A DNA stretch of 64,000 nt. It comes from Corallococcus soli. Lineage in GTDB: Bacteria; Myxococcota; Myxococcia; Myxococcales; Myxococcaceae. This document shows, one piece after another, positions 25,718-34,976 of this stretch. The stretch lies in assembly GCF_014930455.1 (NCBI RefSeq), contig NZ_JAAIYO010000001.1, forward strand, positions 868,001 through 932,000. The letters run 5' to 3'. Position 1 is the first letter of the stretch. Each line of letters opens with the position of its first letter. The notes beneath the pieces were generated by a model. It searched no databases and was not told the origin of the DNA. It saw only the letters and a program-made list of their open reading frames with translations. The position numbers were made by a program, and so were the translations under genes.

Positions 25718-26434
25718 ATGTCTCCATCGACCTCGAACATCGCTCCCTTCGACGCCGTCCTCTTCGACCTGGATGGCGTCGTCATCGACACGACCGAGCT
25801 GCACTACCGCGTCTGGGAGGACTTCGCCCGCGAGCGGGGCTACGTGCCCACGCGGGAGGAATTGCTCGCCACCAACGGGAAGCGGGCAGGGGAGACGCTG
25901 CGCGCGTGGTTCGGCGCGGCGTTGAGCGACGAGGAGGTGGAGGCGCTGACGTACGACCGGGAGATGGCCTTCCACCGGCTGCTGGAGCACGAGCCGGTGT
26001 CCGCCGTCCCCGGCGTGGGGGCGTATCTGCGCTCGCTGGGGCAGGCGGGCGTGCCCTGGGCGCTGGGCACGAGCGCGCTGGCGGACAACGCGGAGCTGGC
26101 CCTGGAGCGCGTGGGGCTGGAGGACCTGTTCCCCGTGCGGGTGACGTCCACGGATGTCACCCGGGGCAAGCCGCATCCGGAGGTGTACCTGAAGGCGGCC
26201 TCCGCGTTGGGGGTCGCGCCCACGGGGTGCGTGGTGTTCGAGGACGCGGTGGCGGGCCTCAGGGCCGCGCGGGCCGCGGGCGCGGCGTGTGTCGCCGTCG
26301 CCACGTCGTTCCCGCGCGAGGTCCTGGTGCGCGAGCAGCCGGACTTCCTGGTGAAGGACTTCCGGGACCTGCCCGCGCCCCTGCGTCCCGGCAGCGCCGG
26401 CGCCTTCAGGGAGCCGACGGCACCTTACCCGTGA
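25718..26434 (+). CDS. HAD-superfamily phosphatase, beta-phosphoglucomutase-like
   Basis: A 238-residue subfamily IA hydrolase. Motif 1 is FDLDGVVIDT (nucleophile and acid/base Asp), motif 2 is the Thr/Ser of LGTSAL, motif 3 is the Lys of GKPHPEVYLKAA, and motif 4 is VVFEDAVAGLRAARAAG. A helical cap lies between motifs 1 and 2. The acid/base Asp, short cap and GKPHPE pattern fit beta-phosphoglucomutase or sugar-phosphate phosphatase relatives. ATG at 25718 has no clear ribosome site, while an in-frame GTG at 25688 is preceded by GAAGG, so ten more residues are possible. The 3' end overlaps the convergent lipoprotein gene by 29 bases. Confidence 0.87.
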   Translation: MSPSTSNIAPFDAVLFDLDGVVIDTTELHYRVWEDFARERGYVPTREELLATNGKRAGETLRAWFGAALSDEEVEALTYDREMAFHRLLEHEPVSAVPGVGAYLRSLGQAGVPWALGTSALADNAELALERVGLEDLFPVRVTSTDVTRGKPHPEVYLKAASALGVAPTGCVVFEDAVAGLRAARAAGAACVAVATSFPREVLVREQPDFLVKDFRDLPAPLRPGSAGAFREPTAPYP

Positions 26435-27173
26435 GCACGCAGATGAGCGCGTCCGGGTCGCACTTCACCGGGAACAGCGGGTTGATGCCGGAGCCGCGCA
26501 GCCGTCCGGCGTCATAGTCCGCGTACGGGTCGCACAGCGCGTCGCTCGGCCCCTTCGTCGTGCTGTCCTGGCACTTCACCACCGGCCAGATGCCCTTCAC
26601 GGCGTACGAAGCGGTGCAGCCGTTCTCCGTGTAGACGAGGTCCGCGGTGAACTGCGTGCCCGGGATCTCCGGCGTGTTGTAGATGCGCAGGTTGCTCCAC
26701 GCATAGCCGTAGTCCTGCGCGGGCAGCACCCCGCCGTCGGACGCCGGTGATTCGGGCACGTCCAGCCGCGTGGGCGTCAGCTGGGGCACCGTGCAGAAGC
26801 GGTCCTCCGCGGGCGTCTCCGACGCGAAGGAGCCCACTGCGGTGGCCGAGTCGCCCGCGCCCGGGGGGAGCCGCGCCGCGAAGTCCTTCAGCAGCTGGCC
26901 CAGCCGCGCGCTGCGCACGCCCACCGTGTCGGCGGCCTTGGGGTCCTGGCTGAAGTACTTCTGCAGGCCCAGGGGCTCCGGCTTGAGCCGGGCGCAGGCG
27001 AGGTCCGGGTTCTGCCCTTCCTTGAGCTGGTACGTCGTGGCGAACGAACCGGTGGAGCCGTCCGACACGGCGCGGGCCACCACGCAGGGGGCCTCCGGCT
27101 CACTGCCACAGGCCCCGGCGGTGACGACCGCGGCCGCCAGCCCCCCACTCACTGCCATCCATCGAAGCTTCAT
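26406..27173 (-). CDS. Lipoprotein partner of the TonB receptor, function unknown
   Basis: A 255-residue lipoprotein with signal MKLRWMAVSGGLAAAVVTAGAC (lipidated Cys22). The mature part contains several Cys residues in pairs (CARLKPEP, RFCTVPQ, NGCTASY, VVKCQD, ALCDPYAD, VKCDPDALIC), suggesting disulfides in the periplasm or outside. No family was recognised. AAAGGA precedes the ATG. It begins 31 bases after the TonB-receptor stop, so the two are almost certainly co-transcribed. Receptor-lipoprotein pairs of this type often bind the same ligand, the lipoprotein acting as a lid or capture protein; that role is inference. Confidence 0.75.
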   Translation of the reverse strand: MKLRWMAVSGGLAAAVVTAGACGSEPEAPCVVARAVSDGSTGSFATTYQLKEGQNPDLACARLKPEPLGLQKYFSQDPKAADTVGVRSARLGQLLKDFAARLPPGAGDSATAVGSFASETPAEDRFCTVPQLTPTRLDVPESPASDGGVLPAQDYGYAWSNLRIYNTPEIPGTQFTADLVYTENGCTASYAVKGIWPVVKCQDSTTKGPSDALCDPYADYDAGRLRGSGINPLFPVKCDPDALICVLTGKVPSAP

Positions 27174-27204
27174 CGCGGGTGTCCTTTCTCGTGCGGCGCG
27201 GGGC

Positions 27205-30200
27205 CTAGAAGCTCAGCTTCGCGCCCAGACGGATGGCCCGCGGTGCCTGATAGGCGGTGGGCCGCTTGAAGTTGGGGTTGATGTCCTGCTCGACGATGGG
27301 CAGCCCGGTCGCGGTGGAGATGACCTTGCACGAAGGGTTGTTCTTCGAGAGGCACGCGGTGAGGTCGTCCGGGTTGCCGCCCTGCTCGATGGCGTACACG
27401 CGCGTGGTGGTGAAGGTCTGGTCCACGTCCGTGTACTGCTGGAAGTTGAAGAGGTTGAAGACGTCCAGCGACACGGTGAGCACGTAGTCCTTCACCAGCC
27501 GCTGGTTGAGGCCCACGTGGCCGTCCACGCCGTGCACCCAGGGCAGCCGGCCGGCGCTGCCGCGCGGCAGGATGAAGGTCTCCGAACCGCTGCGGCGCGG
27601 GTGCGCGCCCAGGTAGTTGAGCGGCGCGCCGGAGCGCGCCCGGTAGTTGCCGCCCACGTTGACGCTGGTGCGCGGCCCGACGACGAACTCCTTCGCGCCG
27701 AACACCTTGAAGGAGTGCGTGCGGTCCCCGGGGAGCTGGCCGTCGCGGTTGACGGTGAGCGACACCAGGTCGAAGTCGCGCGTGAGGTTGGGGGACAGCT
27801 GCCCGGTGTCCGCGCGGAACAGGCCGGAGTAGTTCCCGCGCAGCGTGGACCAGGTGTAGCTGGCCTGGGCCAGCCACCCGTGGGTGAAGGCCCGCTGGAA
27901 GTAGAGGTTGACCGCGTCGTACTCGCGCTTCGCCAGCGGGAAGTCCGTCGAGTAGCCCTTGCCCGGGTTGCCCAGGAAGAAGGTGCTGCCGTCGTCGCGG
28001 CTCATGTCCTCGATGACGTCGTTGAGGTAGCGCCGGGTGTACGTGGCGCCCAGGCGGCCGGAGGCGAACAGTTCGTACTCACCGCCCAGGACGAACTCGT
28101 CCGCGGACTGGGCGCGAATCTGGGGATCCACCGGCACGCGGTCTCCGCCCTGCGCGTCCCAGAGCTGGTTGGGGCTCTCGCGGTTGCCAATGGCCGTGCG
28201 GTTGGCGTCCACGGTGCAGTCGGTGAGCAGCGAGCCCTCCCGCGACGGGTTGCACGGGGGCGCCCGGTAGGTGGAGGACAGGAGCTGCTGCTGGGGGAAG
28301 GACAGGTCCGCCATGTCCAGGGGGACGTTCTCGAAGAAGCGCGCGTAGTTGACGAAGAGCTTGGCGCGGCCCGCCTGCGTCGGGTCGTAGATGACGCCCA
28401 GGCGCGGGGACCACTGGTTGGGCAGGTGCAGGCCCACTTCGCCATCCAGGCCGTACAGCGTCTGCACGTCGTAGCGCAGGCCCGCGTTGACGGTGACCTT
28501 GTCGAGGATGGACCAGCTGTCCTGGATGAAGCCGCCCACGGTGGTGGACGTGGAGGTGCCTTCCTTGCTGGCCAGGAACACCGGCCGGTCGGGGGCCTCC
28601 AGGTAGCCGTACTGGTTGAGGCTGAAGAAGCAGTCGCCGCCGGTGCACTCCTGCCAGGGCGTGAGGCCGGTGCGCGCGCGGTTGTTGTAGAAGCTCATGC
28701 GCTCGATGTCCGCGCCGGCCTTGAGGATGTGGTGGCCCAGGGCCTCCAGCAGGTAGGTGCCCATCACCTTGCCCTGCACGCGGTCCAGCCGCTGGATGCT
28801 GATGGTGCCGGGGCCGCCGGTGGAATAGGCGGTGACGGGGCAGCGCAGGGCCTGCTCTGCGGGGGTGGCGCCGCAGGCGGCGGGGTCGGGCAGGGACTCG
28901 AATTCGTTGATGGTGTGGGGGCCGGGGTTGCGGGTGCGGCGCCACGCGATGTTGGACTGCGCGGACAGGCCCTCGCCGGAGCCCAGGCCGGAGCCGTCCG
29001 ACGGCAGGATGGAGTCGGCCTGGTGGTGCCAGCCGAGCGTCGCGTCCACGAGCAGCTTCTTGTCGAAGAAGGACGACGTCTGCTTGGCCACCAGGTCCAG
29101 CGCGCTGTTCTCGCGCTGGGTGGCGATGGCGCCGTAGGCGCCCTGCACGAAGCTGGTGCAGGACAGGCTGGTGCAGACCTCCGGCTCGCCGTCGTCGCTG
29201 AAGGCGTACTTGCCAACGCCGCCGGAGGAGCGCGGCGTGCCGAAGACGGAGACCGCCAGGCTGTGGTCCTGGTTGAAGTTGTAGGTGAGCTTGCTCAGGA
29301 ACTGCAGGGTGCGCTCGTCGGCGAAGCGGCTGACCTGGGTGCCCGCGATGGGGTTCACCTGGGAGAAGCCGGTGGCGGGGTCCTTGCGGCGGGCGTTCAC
29401 GGCGGAGCAGCCGTTGGCGGGGTCCACCTCCGTGCACAGCTCGTAGCTGCTGAGCTGGCGGTCCACCTGGATGCGATTGAAGGACGGCGCGACGCCCACG
29501 TAGAACCAGAGCTTGTCCTTGAGGATGGGGCCGCCCAAATCGAAGCCGAAGTCGCCCAGGTTGTGGGCGCTGCCCTGCGCGGAGATGACGCTGCCCTCGC
29601 GGCGCACCACGGTGCCCGCCGTCTGGAGGGCGCCCGGGGCCATGTTGGCGAAGACGGAGCCGTGGAACTCATTGGAGCCGGACTTGGTGACGACGTTGAG
29701 CACGCCGCCGGTGGAGCGGCCGTACTCGGGCATGTAGCCACCGGTGATGATGTTGACCTCCTTGACGAACTCCACGGACAGGGGCGTGCCCAGGGTGCCC
29801 ACGCCGGGGTCGTTCACGGACAGGCCGTCCACGACGTACTGGCTCTCCGGGGAGCTGCTGCCGCTGATGCTCACGCCGTAGCGGTCCTCGACGGCGCCGG
29901 GGGCCAGCTCCGCCAGGCCTTCAAAGGAGCGGGACGCGGAGCCCTTGGTGCCGGGGCGGATGACGGCGATGTTGCGGATGAAGTCCTGGTCCACGGTGAC
30001 GCCCGCGGCGCTGGAGCCCACGTCCACGCTGGGCGGCGCGCCCACGACCTCGACGGTCTCCGTGAGGCCCTCGTCGGGGAGCAGCTCGGCGTTGAGGCGG
30101 ATGGTGCGGTCGATGCGCAGGAGGATGCCGCCGCGCTCGTAGGTCTTGAAGCCCTGGGCCTCGAAGCGCAGCAGGTAGGTGCCGGAGGGCAGTTGGGGGA

Positions 30201-30411
30201 TGCGGTACAGGCCGCTCTTGTCGGAGACGACCGTGCGCTCGCCCTGGAGCTGGGGCGAGGTGGCGGTGACGACGACGTCCTCCAGCGGCCCCTTGTTCGC
30301 GGCGTTCGTCAGGGTCCCGGTGATGACCGAGTTGCCCTGGGCGAAAGCCCCGGTTCCCCACAGCAGCACCGCGAGCCACAGCCCACGGTTGACACGGTTG
30401 CGTCTGGACAC
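27205..30411 (-). CDS. Oar-like TonB-dependent receptor with carboxypeptidase-regulatory domain
   Basis: About 1068 residues. A signal peptide ends GTGAFAQG. A carboxypeptidase-regulatory Ig-like domain follows at about 25-105 (ITGTLTNAANKGPLEDVVV ... GTYLLRFEAQGFKTYE), then a plug with PGTKGSASRSFEGLAELAPG and DGLSVNDPGVGT, then a 22-strand barrel to the C-terminal aromatic-ending strand LGAKLSF. The layout matches Oar of Myxococcus xanthus, which is needed for development and protease export. GTG at 30411 is chosen because GGGAGGGG lies 6 bases upstream and the signal peptide then starts properly; the frame is open ten codons further. It heads an operon with the downstream lipoprotein gene. 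The substrate is unknown. Confidence 0.88.
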   Translation of the reverse strand: MSRRNRVNRGLWLAVLLWGTGAFAQGNSVITGTLTNAANKGPLEDVVVTATSPQLQGERTVVSDKSGLYRIPQLPSGTYLLRFEAQGFKTYERGGILLRIDRTIRLNAELLPDEGLTETVEVVGAPPSVDVGSSAAGVTVDQDFIRNIAVIRPGTKGSASRSFEGLAELAPGAVEDRYGVSISGSSSPESQYVVDGLSVNDPGVGTLGTPLSVEFVKEVNIITGGYMPEYGRSTGGVLNVVTKSGSNEFHGSVFANMAPGALQTAGTVVRREGSVISAQGSAHNLGDFGFDLGGPILKDKLWFYVGVAPSFNRIQVDRQLSSYELCTEVDPANGCSAVNARRKDPATGFSQVNPIAGTQVSRFADERTLQFLSKLTYNFNQDHSLAVSVFGTPRSSGGVGKYAFSDDGEPEVCTSLSCTSFVQGAYGAIATQRENSALDLVAKQTSSFFDKKLLVDATLGWHHQADSILPSDGSGLGSGEGLSAQSNIAWRRTRNPGPHTINEFESLPDPAACGATPAEQALRCPVTAYSTGGPGTISIQRLDRVQGKVMGTYLLEALGHHILKAGADIERMSFYNNRARTGLTPWQECTGGDCFFSLNQYGYLEAPDRPVFLASKEGTSTSTTVGGFIQDSWSILDKVTVNAGLRYDVQTLYGLDGEVGLHLPNQWSPRLGVIYDPTQAGRAKLFVNYARFFENVPLDMADLSFPQQQLLSSTYRAPPCNPSREGSLLTDCTVDANRTAIGNRESPNQLWDAQGGDRVPVDPQIRAQSADEFVLGGEYELFASGRLGATYTRRYLNDVIEDMSRDDGSTFFLGNPGKGYSTDFPLAKREYDAVNLYFQRAFTHGWLAQASYTWSTLRGNYSGLFRADTGQLSPNLTRDFDLVSLTVNRDGQLPGDRTHSFKVFGAKEFVVGPRTSVNVGGNYRARSGAPLNYLGAHPRRSGSETFILPRGSAGRLPWVHGVDGHVGLNQRLVKDYVLTVSLDVFNLFNFQQYTDVDQTFTTTRVYAIEQGGNPDDLTACLSKNNPSCKVISTATGLPIVEQDINPNFKRPTAYQAPRAIRLGAKLSF

Positions 30412-30592
30412 GGAATGCCCCTCCCGGCGAAGGCGGCGCACTCTGTCGCAAAACGTGAGAAATCCACCAGCTACAAACAGTCTGGCTTCTCTGTTAGGGC
30501 CGGGAATACCCGACCGGGCGCGTCAAAAGATGTTCCAGGGCTCGGAGGAGAAGAGGGGCGTGCTGCTCCCCCGGGAAGACACGGAGCACACC

Positions 30593-31330
30593 TCAGAAGC
30601 CGCGCAGGGCTCCACCGTCACAGGCGATGGACTGTCCGCTGACATACGCGGCCGGCTCCGACGCCAGGAACGTCACCAGCGCCGCGAACTCCTCCGGCCT
30701 CCCCAGCCGCCGCGCGGGGATGTTCGGCGCCACCTTCTCGTCGGACAGGCCCAGGTCCTTCATCCGGTCCGTCGCGTGGTAGCCGGGCAGCGCCGCGTTC
30801 ACCGTGATGCCGTACGGGCCCACCTCATTGCTCAGGCTCTTCACCAGCCCCAGCAGGCCCGCACGCAGGCCGTTGGACACCGTGAGGTTGCTCATCGCCT
30901 CGCGCGCCGCCGTGGACGTCACCAGCACGATGCGGCCCCAGCCCTGCGCCTTCATGCCCGGCAGCGCCGCTTGAATCGCATCCACCGTGGACAACCACAG
31001 GCTCTGGAAGCCCGTCTGCCATTGCTCCCCGGTGATGGCCTCGAAGCCCCCCGCCGGAGGCCCGCCCGCGTTCACCACCAGCACGTCCAGACCGCCCAGC
31101 TTCTGGGTCACCGTGTGCACCAGCTCGCGCGCCGCGCCCGCCTGCGTCAGGTCGCACGGCACCGCCAGCGCCGCGCCCAGCTCCTTCGCCGCCTTCTCCA
31201 GCTTGTCCCCACCCCGCGAGGAGATGGCCACCGTGGCGCGCTCCTTCACCAGCGTCTCCGCGATGGCGCGCCCCAGTCCCGAGGACGCCCCCGTCACCAG
31301 CGCCCGTCTACCCTTCAGGCCGAAATCCAT
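30593..31330 (-). CDS. SDR-family protein lacking the catalytic Tyr/Lys, end of kynurenine operon
   Basis: A 245-residue short-chain dehydrogenase/reductase fold. The cofactor motif is TGASSGLGR (residues 14-22), followed by DLTQ and VVNAGGPPAGG. Where the catalytic YxxxK should follow TST, the sequence reads EAMSNLTVSNGLRAG, so neither Tyr nor Lys is present. The C terminus is complete (YVSGQSIACDGG). Similar SDRs with an SNxxR sequence at this place are known in other bacteria and have no clear reaction. Its start overlaps the kynurenine monooxygenase gene by 23 bases, so it is the last gene of the operon. It may bind NAD(P) and assist a labile intermediate; the substrate is unknown. Confidence 0.85.
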   Translation of the reverse strand: MDFGLKGRRALVTGASSGLGRAIAETLVKERATVAISSRGGDKLEKAAKELGAALAVPCDLTQAGAARELVHTVTQKLGGLDVLVVNAGGPPAGGFEAITGEQWQTGFQSLWLSTVDAIQAALPGMKAQGWGRIVLVTSTAAREAMSNLTVSNGLRAGLLGLVKSLSNEVGPYGITVNAALPGYHATDRMKDLGLSDEKVAPNIPARRLGRPEEFAALVTFLASEPAAYVSGQSIACDGGALRGF

Positions 31331-32699
31331 CCGCGTGCTCCTTCATGAAAGGGGTCAGCCGGCCGCGGATGAGCTTCGCCGCCGCGTCCAGGTCCACGTC
31401 CTCGGGGCGCGTCAGCCCCCGAGACAATTCAGAGACGATGCCGCCCGCGATGGCGCCCACCTCGTATGCCAGCCGGTAGGGCACGCGGCTGAAGCTCACC
31501 AGCGGGTAGCGGCTGACGAACTCCCCCGGAAAGGCGTTGAGCAGCACCTTCTCCACGCCCTTCTCCAGGAGGAAGCGCGGGTCGCCCGTGCTGTCGCGCA
31601 TCTCGATGAAGTTCTCCACCGCCATGTCCGCGATGGCGTCCGCGTTCGTCTTGCGCCGCCGCTCGAACGCGCTGAACGTCTCCTCCCAGTCCGCCTGTGA
31701 CTCCAGGAGCCCGTCCAGCACCGCGCAGTCCTCGAAGCCGCAGTTCATCCCCTGGCCGAAGAAGGGCACGATGGCGTGCGCCGCGTCGCCCAGCAGCAGC
31801 GTGCGTCCTCCCACGCGCCACGGCGCGCACTTCACCGTCACCATGTGCCCGGTGGGGCGGGCGAAGAACTCCTCCACCAGCCCGGGGATCAGCGCCTTCG
31901 CGTCCGGGAAGCGCTCCTGGAAGAAGTCCTCCAGCGCCTGCGGCGTCTTCAGGGAGTCGAAGCTCACCGGCCCCTGCCATGGCAGGAACAGCGTGCAGGT
32001 GAAGCTGCCGTCCTCGTTGGGCAGCGCGATGAGCATGAAGGAGCCGCGCGGCCAGATGTGCAGCGCGTGCTTCTCCATCTGGAAGCTGCCGCCCGGTCCC
32101 GGCGGAATCGTCAGCTCCTTGTAGCCGTGTCCCAGCGTCTCCTGCGTCGCCTGGAAGTCCGGCCGCGGCTGCATCGCCTGGCGCACCGCAGAACCGGAGC
32201 CGTCCGTGCCGAAGACCACCGTGTCGCGCACCTCGCGCGTCTCGCCCGTGGCCTCGTCCTGCACCGTCAGCGTCCCCGCCGCGGCGTCGGCATGGGTGAC
32301 GCGCTGGCGGAAGCGGATCCGCACGCGCCCCGTGGCCTCCGCCTGTGTCATCAGGAAGCGGTTGAGCCAGCCGCGCGACAGCGAGTTGATGTGCTGCGAG
32401 TCGTCCTTGCCGTAGGGCTGGTACGCCAGCTCCCCCTGCACCGGGTGGATGACCCGGCCCCGCATGGGGATGGCGTGCTTCAGCGCCTCCTCCTCCAGCC
32501 CCACCTGCCGCAGCGCGTGCAGGCCGCGCGTGGAGATGGCCAGGTTGATGGAGCGCCCCGCGTCCAGCGCTTCGCGGCGCATGTCCGGCCGGCGCTCCAG
32601 CACCTCCACCGTGTGGCCCCGGCGGGCCAGGTACAGCGACAGCAGCGAGCCGACGAGGCCCGCTCCCACCACCGTCAGCTTCGACTCATTCGAGGGCAT
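31308..32699 (-). CDS. kmo: Kynurenine 3-monooxygenase
   Basis: A 463-residue FAD-dependent aromatic hydroxylase converting L-kynurenine plus NADPH and O2 to 3-hydroxykynurenine. The N-terminal dinucleotide motif VVGAGLVGSLLSLYLARRGHTVEVLERR is followed by the family-specific GRSINLAISTRGLHALRQVG (about 46-65). The second FAD motif is LLGDAAHAIVPFFGQGMNCGFEDC near residue 298. The C-terminal helical part (about 370-463) is of normal length. The start overlaps the kynureninase gene by 14 bases. Four further catabolic steps are encoded in the same operon, which makes kynurenine, rather than a general phenol, the substrate. Confidence 0.94.
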   Translation of the reverse strand: MPSNESKLTVVGAGLVGSLLSLYLARRGHTVEVLERRPDMRREALDAGRSINLAISTRGLHALRQVGLEEEALKHAIPMRGRVIHPVQGELAYQPYGKDDSQHINSLSRGWLNRFLMTQAEATGRVRIRFRQRVTHADAAAGTLTVQDEATGETREVRDTVVFGTDGSGSAVRQAMQPRPDFQATQETLGHGYKELTIPPGPGGSFQMEKHALHIWPRGSFMLIALPNEDGSFTCTLFLPWQGPVSFDSLKTPQALEDFFQERFPDAKALIPGLVEEFFARPTGHMVTVKCAPWRVGGRTLLLGDAAHAIVPFFGQGMNCGFEDCAVLDGLLESQADWEETFSAFERRRKTNADAIADMAVENFIEMRDSTGDPRFLLEKGVEKVLLNAFPGEFVSRYPLVSFSRVPYRLAYEVGAIAGGIVSELSRGLTRPEDVDLDAAAKLIRGRLTPFMKEHADGFRPEG

Positions 32700-33963
32700 G
32701 GGCTTCCAGCGTCCGCACGAAGCGGAAGACGTCCAGGTACGTGTTGTAGAGGGGCGCGGGCGCGGCGCGGATGATGTCCGGCTCGCGGAAGTCGCAGATG
32801 ACGCCCGCCTGGGACAGCCGCCCCAGCAGGCGCTTGGGCTCGCCCTTGAAGCGCAGGGACAGCTGCGCGCCGCGCTGTTTGGGGTCCTTCGGGGTGGTGA
32901 TGGTCACGAACCCGCCGGGCAGCCGGTTGAGGAGGAACTCCATGAAGCCGGTGATCTTCTCGCTCTTCGCGCGCACCGCCTCCATCGTGGCCTTGTCGAA
33001 CAGCTCCATCGACGCGCGCAGCGCCGCCAGCTGGAAGATGGGCGGGTTGGACAGCTGCCACCCCTCCGCGCCCGGCAGCGGGTCGAAGGTGGGGCCCATC
33101 TCGAAGCGGGTGGCCTTGTTGTGGCCCCACCAGCCCTCGAAGCGCGGCAGGTCCGGCGAGTGCGCGTGCCGCTCGTGCACGAACACGCCGCCCAGGCTCC
33201 CCGGCCCGCCGTTGAGGTACTTGTACGAACACCACACCGCGAAGTCCGGCCCGTCGTCGTGCAGGGCGAAGCGGAGGTTGCCCGCGCCGTGCGCCAGGTC
33301 GAAGCCCACCTTGCAGCCCTGCGCGTGCGCCACGCGGGTGATGGCCCCGATGTCGAACGCCTGCCCGGTGAGGTAGTTCACGCTGCCCAGCATCACCAGC
33401 GCGACCTCCTTGCCGTGCCGCTCCACCGCTTCGAGGATGTCCCCGGGGCGCAGCGTCTCCTCGCCCTCGCGCGGCATCAGCCGGACGATGGCCTCCTCGG
33501 GGTTGTACCCGTGGAAGCGCGCCTGGGACGCCACCGCGTACTGGTCCGACGGGAAGGCGTTGCCTTCGATGAGGATCTTGAAGCGCTCGCGCGTGGGTCG
33601 GTAGAACGACACCATCATCAGGTGCAGGTTCACCGACAGGGTGTTCATCACCACGACTTCCTGGGGCTGCGCGCCCACCAGCCGCGCCACCTGTTCGGTG
33701 AGCAGCTCGTGGTACGGCAGCCAGGGGTGACGGCCGTGCACGTGGCCCTCCACGCCCAGCCGCTCCCAGTCCTCCATCTCCATCTGCACGTACTTGCGCG
33801 CCTTGCGCGGCTGGAGCCCCAGCGAGTTTCCCGCCAGGTAGACGGACGGGGCCCCGGAGGGGCTGGCCACGAGCAGGAACTCGTCGCGGAATGGACGCAG
33901 CGGATCCTGCGCGTCCAGGGTGTGCGCGAAGGCGTCGGTGCTCTCGTAGACAGGGGCCGTCAT
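32686..33963 (-). CDS. kynU: Kynureninase
   Basis: A 425-residue PLP enzyme that cleaves 3-hydroxykynurenine (or kynurenine) to 3-hydroxyanthranilate and alanine. The family stretch SLGLQPRKARKYVQ is near residue 50. GFDLAHGAGN holds the PLP-ring Asp, and CSYKYLNGGPGSLGG near residue 240 holds the Schiff-base Lys. The length is typical. ATG at 33963 overlaps the upstream decarboxylase stop (ATGA), so translation is coupled; the frame continues 11 codons upstream without a start signal. It works between the monooxygenase and the dioxygenase of the same operon. Confidence 0.94.
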   Translation of the reverse strand: MTAPVYESTDAFAHTLDAQDPLRPFRDEFLLVASPSGAPSVYLAGNSLGLQPRKARKYVQMEMEDWERLGVEGHVHGRHPWLPYHELLTEQVARLVGAQPQEVVVMNTLSVNLHLMMVSFYRPTRERFKILIEGNAFPSDQYAVASQARFHGYNPEEAIVRLMPREGEETLRPGDILEAVERHGKEVALVMLGSVNYLTGQAFDIGAITRVAHAQGCKVGFDLAHGAGNLRFALHDDGPDFAVWCSYKYLNGGPGSLGGVFVHERHAHSPDLPRFEGWWGHNKATRFEMGPTFDPLPGAEGWQLSNPPIFQLAALRASMELFDKATMEAVRAKSEKITGFMEFLLNRLPGGFVTITTPKDPKQRGAQLSLRFKGEPKRLLGRLSQAGVICDFREPDIIRAAPAPLYNTYLDVFRFVRTLEAHALE

Positions 33964-34976
33964 GGTGCGAAGTCCTCGTGCGAGCGCCCCAGCCACTCCA
34001 GGGCGTTGCGAAAGAGCAGCCGTTCGCGCACCGGCGTCTCCAGGTCCGTCAGGGATTCAATGAGCGTGCCGGGCCGGTCCTCGCCCAGCGGGAAGGGATA
34101 GTCGCTGCCCAGCGCCACCTTGTCCGCGCCAAACAGCTTCACGATGGCGCGCAGCGCCTCCGCGTCGTGCACCAGCGAGTCCACCCAGAAGCGCCCCAGG
34201 TAGTCGCGCGGCGCCACGGGGTTGTCCACCGCGACCAGGTCCGGGCGCACCTCGAAGCCGTGCTGGATGCGGCCAATCGTCCCGGGGAACGCGCCGCCGC
34301 CGTGCGCGAACGCGAGCCGCAGCTTCGGCAGCCGCTCCATCACCCCGCCGAAGATGAGCGAGCAGATGGCCAGCGACACCTCCGCCGGCATGCCCACCAG
34401 CCACGGCAGCCAGTACTTCGCCATCTTCGCCTCACCCATCATGTCCCACGGGTGCACGAAGACGGCGGCGCCCAGGTCGCTCGCCGCCTGGAAGAAGGGG
34501 AAGAGGGCCGGGTCGCTCAGGTTCAGGTCGTTGACGTGGCTGCCAATCTGCACGCCCGCGAAGCCCAGCGTGCGCACGCAGCGCTCCAATTCCTTGACCG
34601 CCATGTCAGTGGATTGGAGCGGCACCGTGCCCAGGCCCACGAAGCGCCTGGGCGCCGTCGCCACCGCGCCGGCCAGGTGGTCGTTGAGGAAGCGCGCCAC
34701 CTCCAGGCCGTGCTCGGGCTTCGCCCAGTAGCTGAACAGCACCGGCACCGTGGACAGCACCTGCACCTGGACGCCGTGCGCGTCGCACTCCACGACGCGC
34801 TGCTTCGGGTCCCAGCAGTTGCTTTCGATTTCGCGGAAGAACTTCCCGTCGTCCCGCAGCATCCGCGCCCGGCACGGCGCGTGGTGGTCCAACGTGATGA
34901 AGCCGCCGTAGCCGAAGCGCTCGGCGAAGCGGGGCATCTGCGGGGGCAGGAGGTGCGTGTGGATGTCGACCTTCAC
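33960..34976 (-). CDS. acmsd: 2-amino-3-carboxymuconate-6-semialdehyde decarboxylase
   Basis: A 338-residue amidohydrolase-superfamily decarboxylase that turns the unstable ring-opened product into 2-aminomuconate semialdehyde, diverting flux from quinolinate/NAD synthesis to catabolism. Metal ligands are visible: HTH in VDIHTHLLPP (residues 5-7), His in FVHPWDMMGE, His in LAFAHGGG and Asp in ALGSDYPFPLGE near the C terminus. GTG at 34976 is chosen: it overlaps the upstream stop by four bases (GTGA) and places the HTH motif right at the N terminus, as in the family. The genes on both sides encode the neighbouring reactions. Confidence 0.93.
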   Translation of the reverse strand: MKVDIHTHLLPPQMPRFAERFGYGGFITLDHHAPCRARMLRDDGKFFREIESNCWDPKQRVVECDAHGVQVQVLSTVPVLFSYWAKPEHGLEVARFLNDHLAGAVATAPRRFVGLGTVPLQSTDMAVKELERCVRTLGFAGVQIGSHVNDLNLSDPALFPFFQAASDLGAAVFVHPWDMMGEAKMAKYWLPWLVGMPAEVSLAICSLIFGGVMERLPKLRLAFAHGGGAFPGTIGRIQHGFEVRPDLVAVDNPVAPRDYLGRFWVDSLVHDAEALRAIVKLFGADKVALGSDYPFPLGEDRPGTLIESLTDLETPVRERLLFRNALEWLGRSHEDFAP

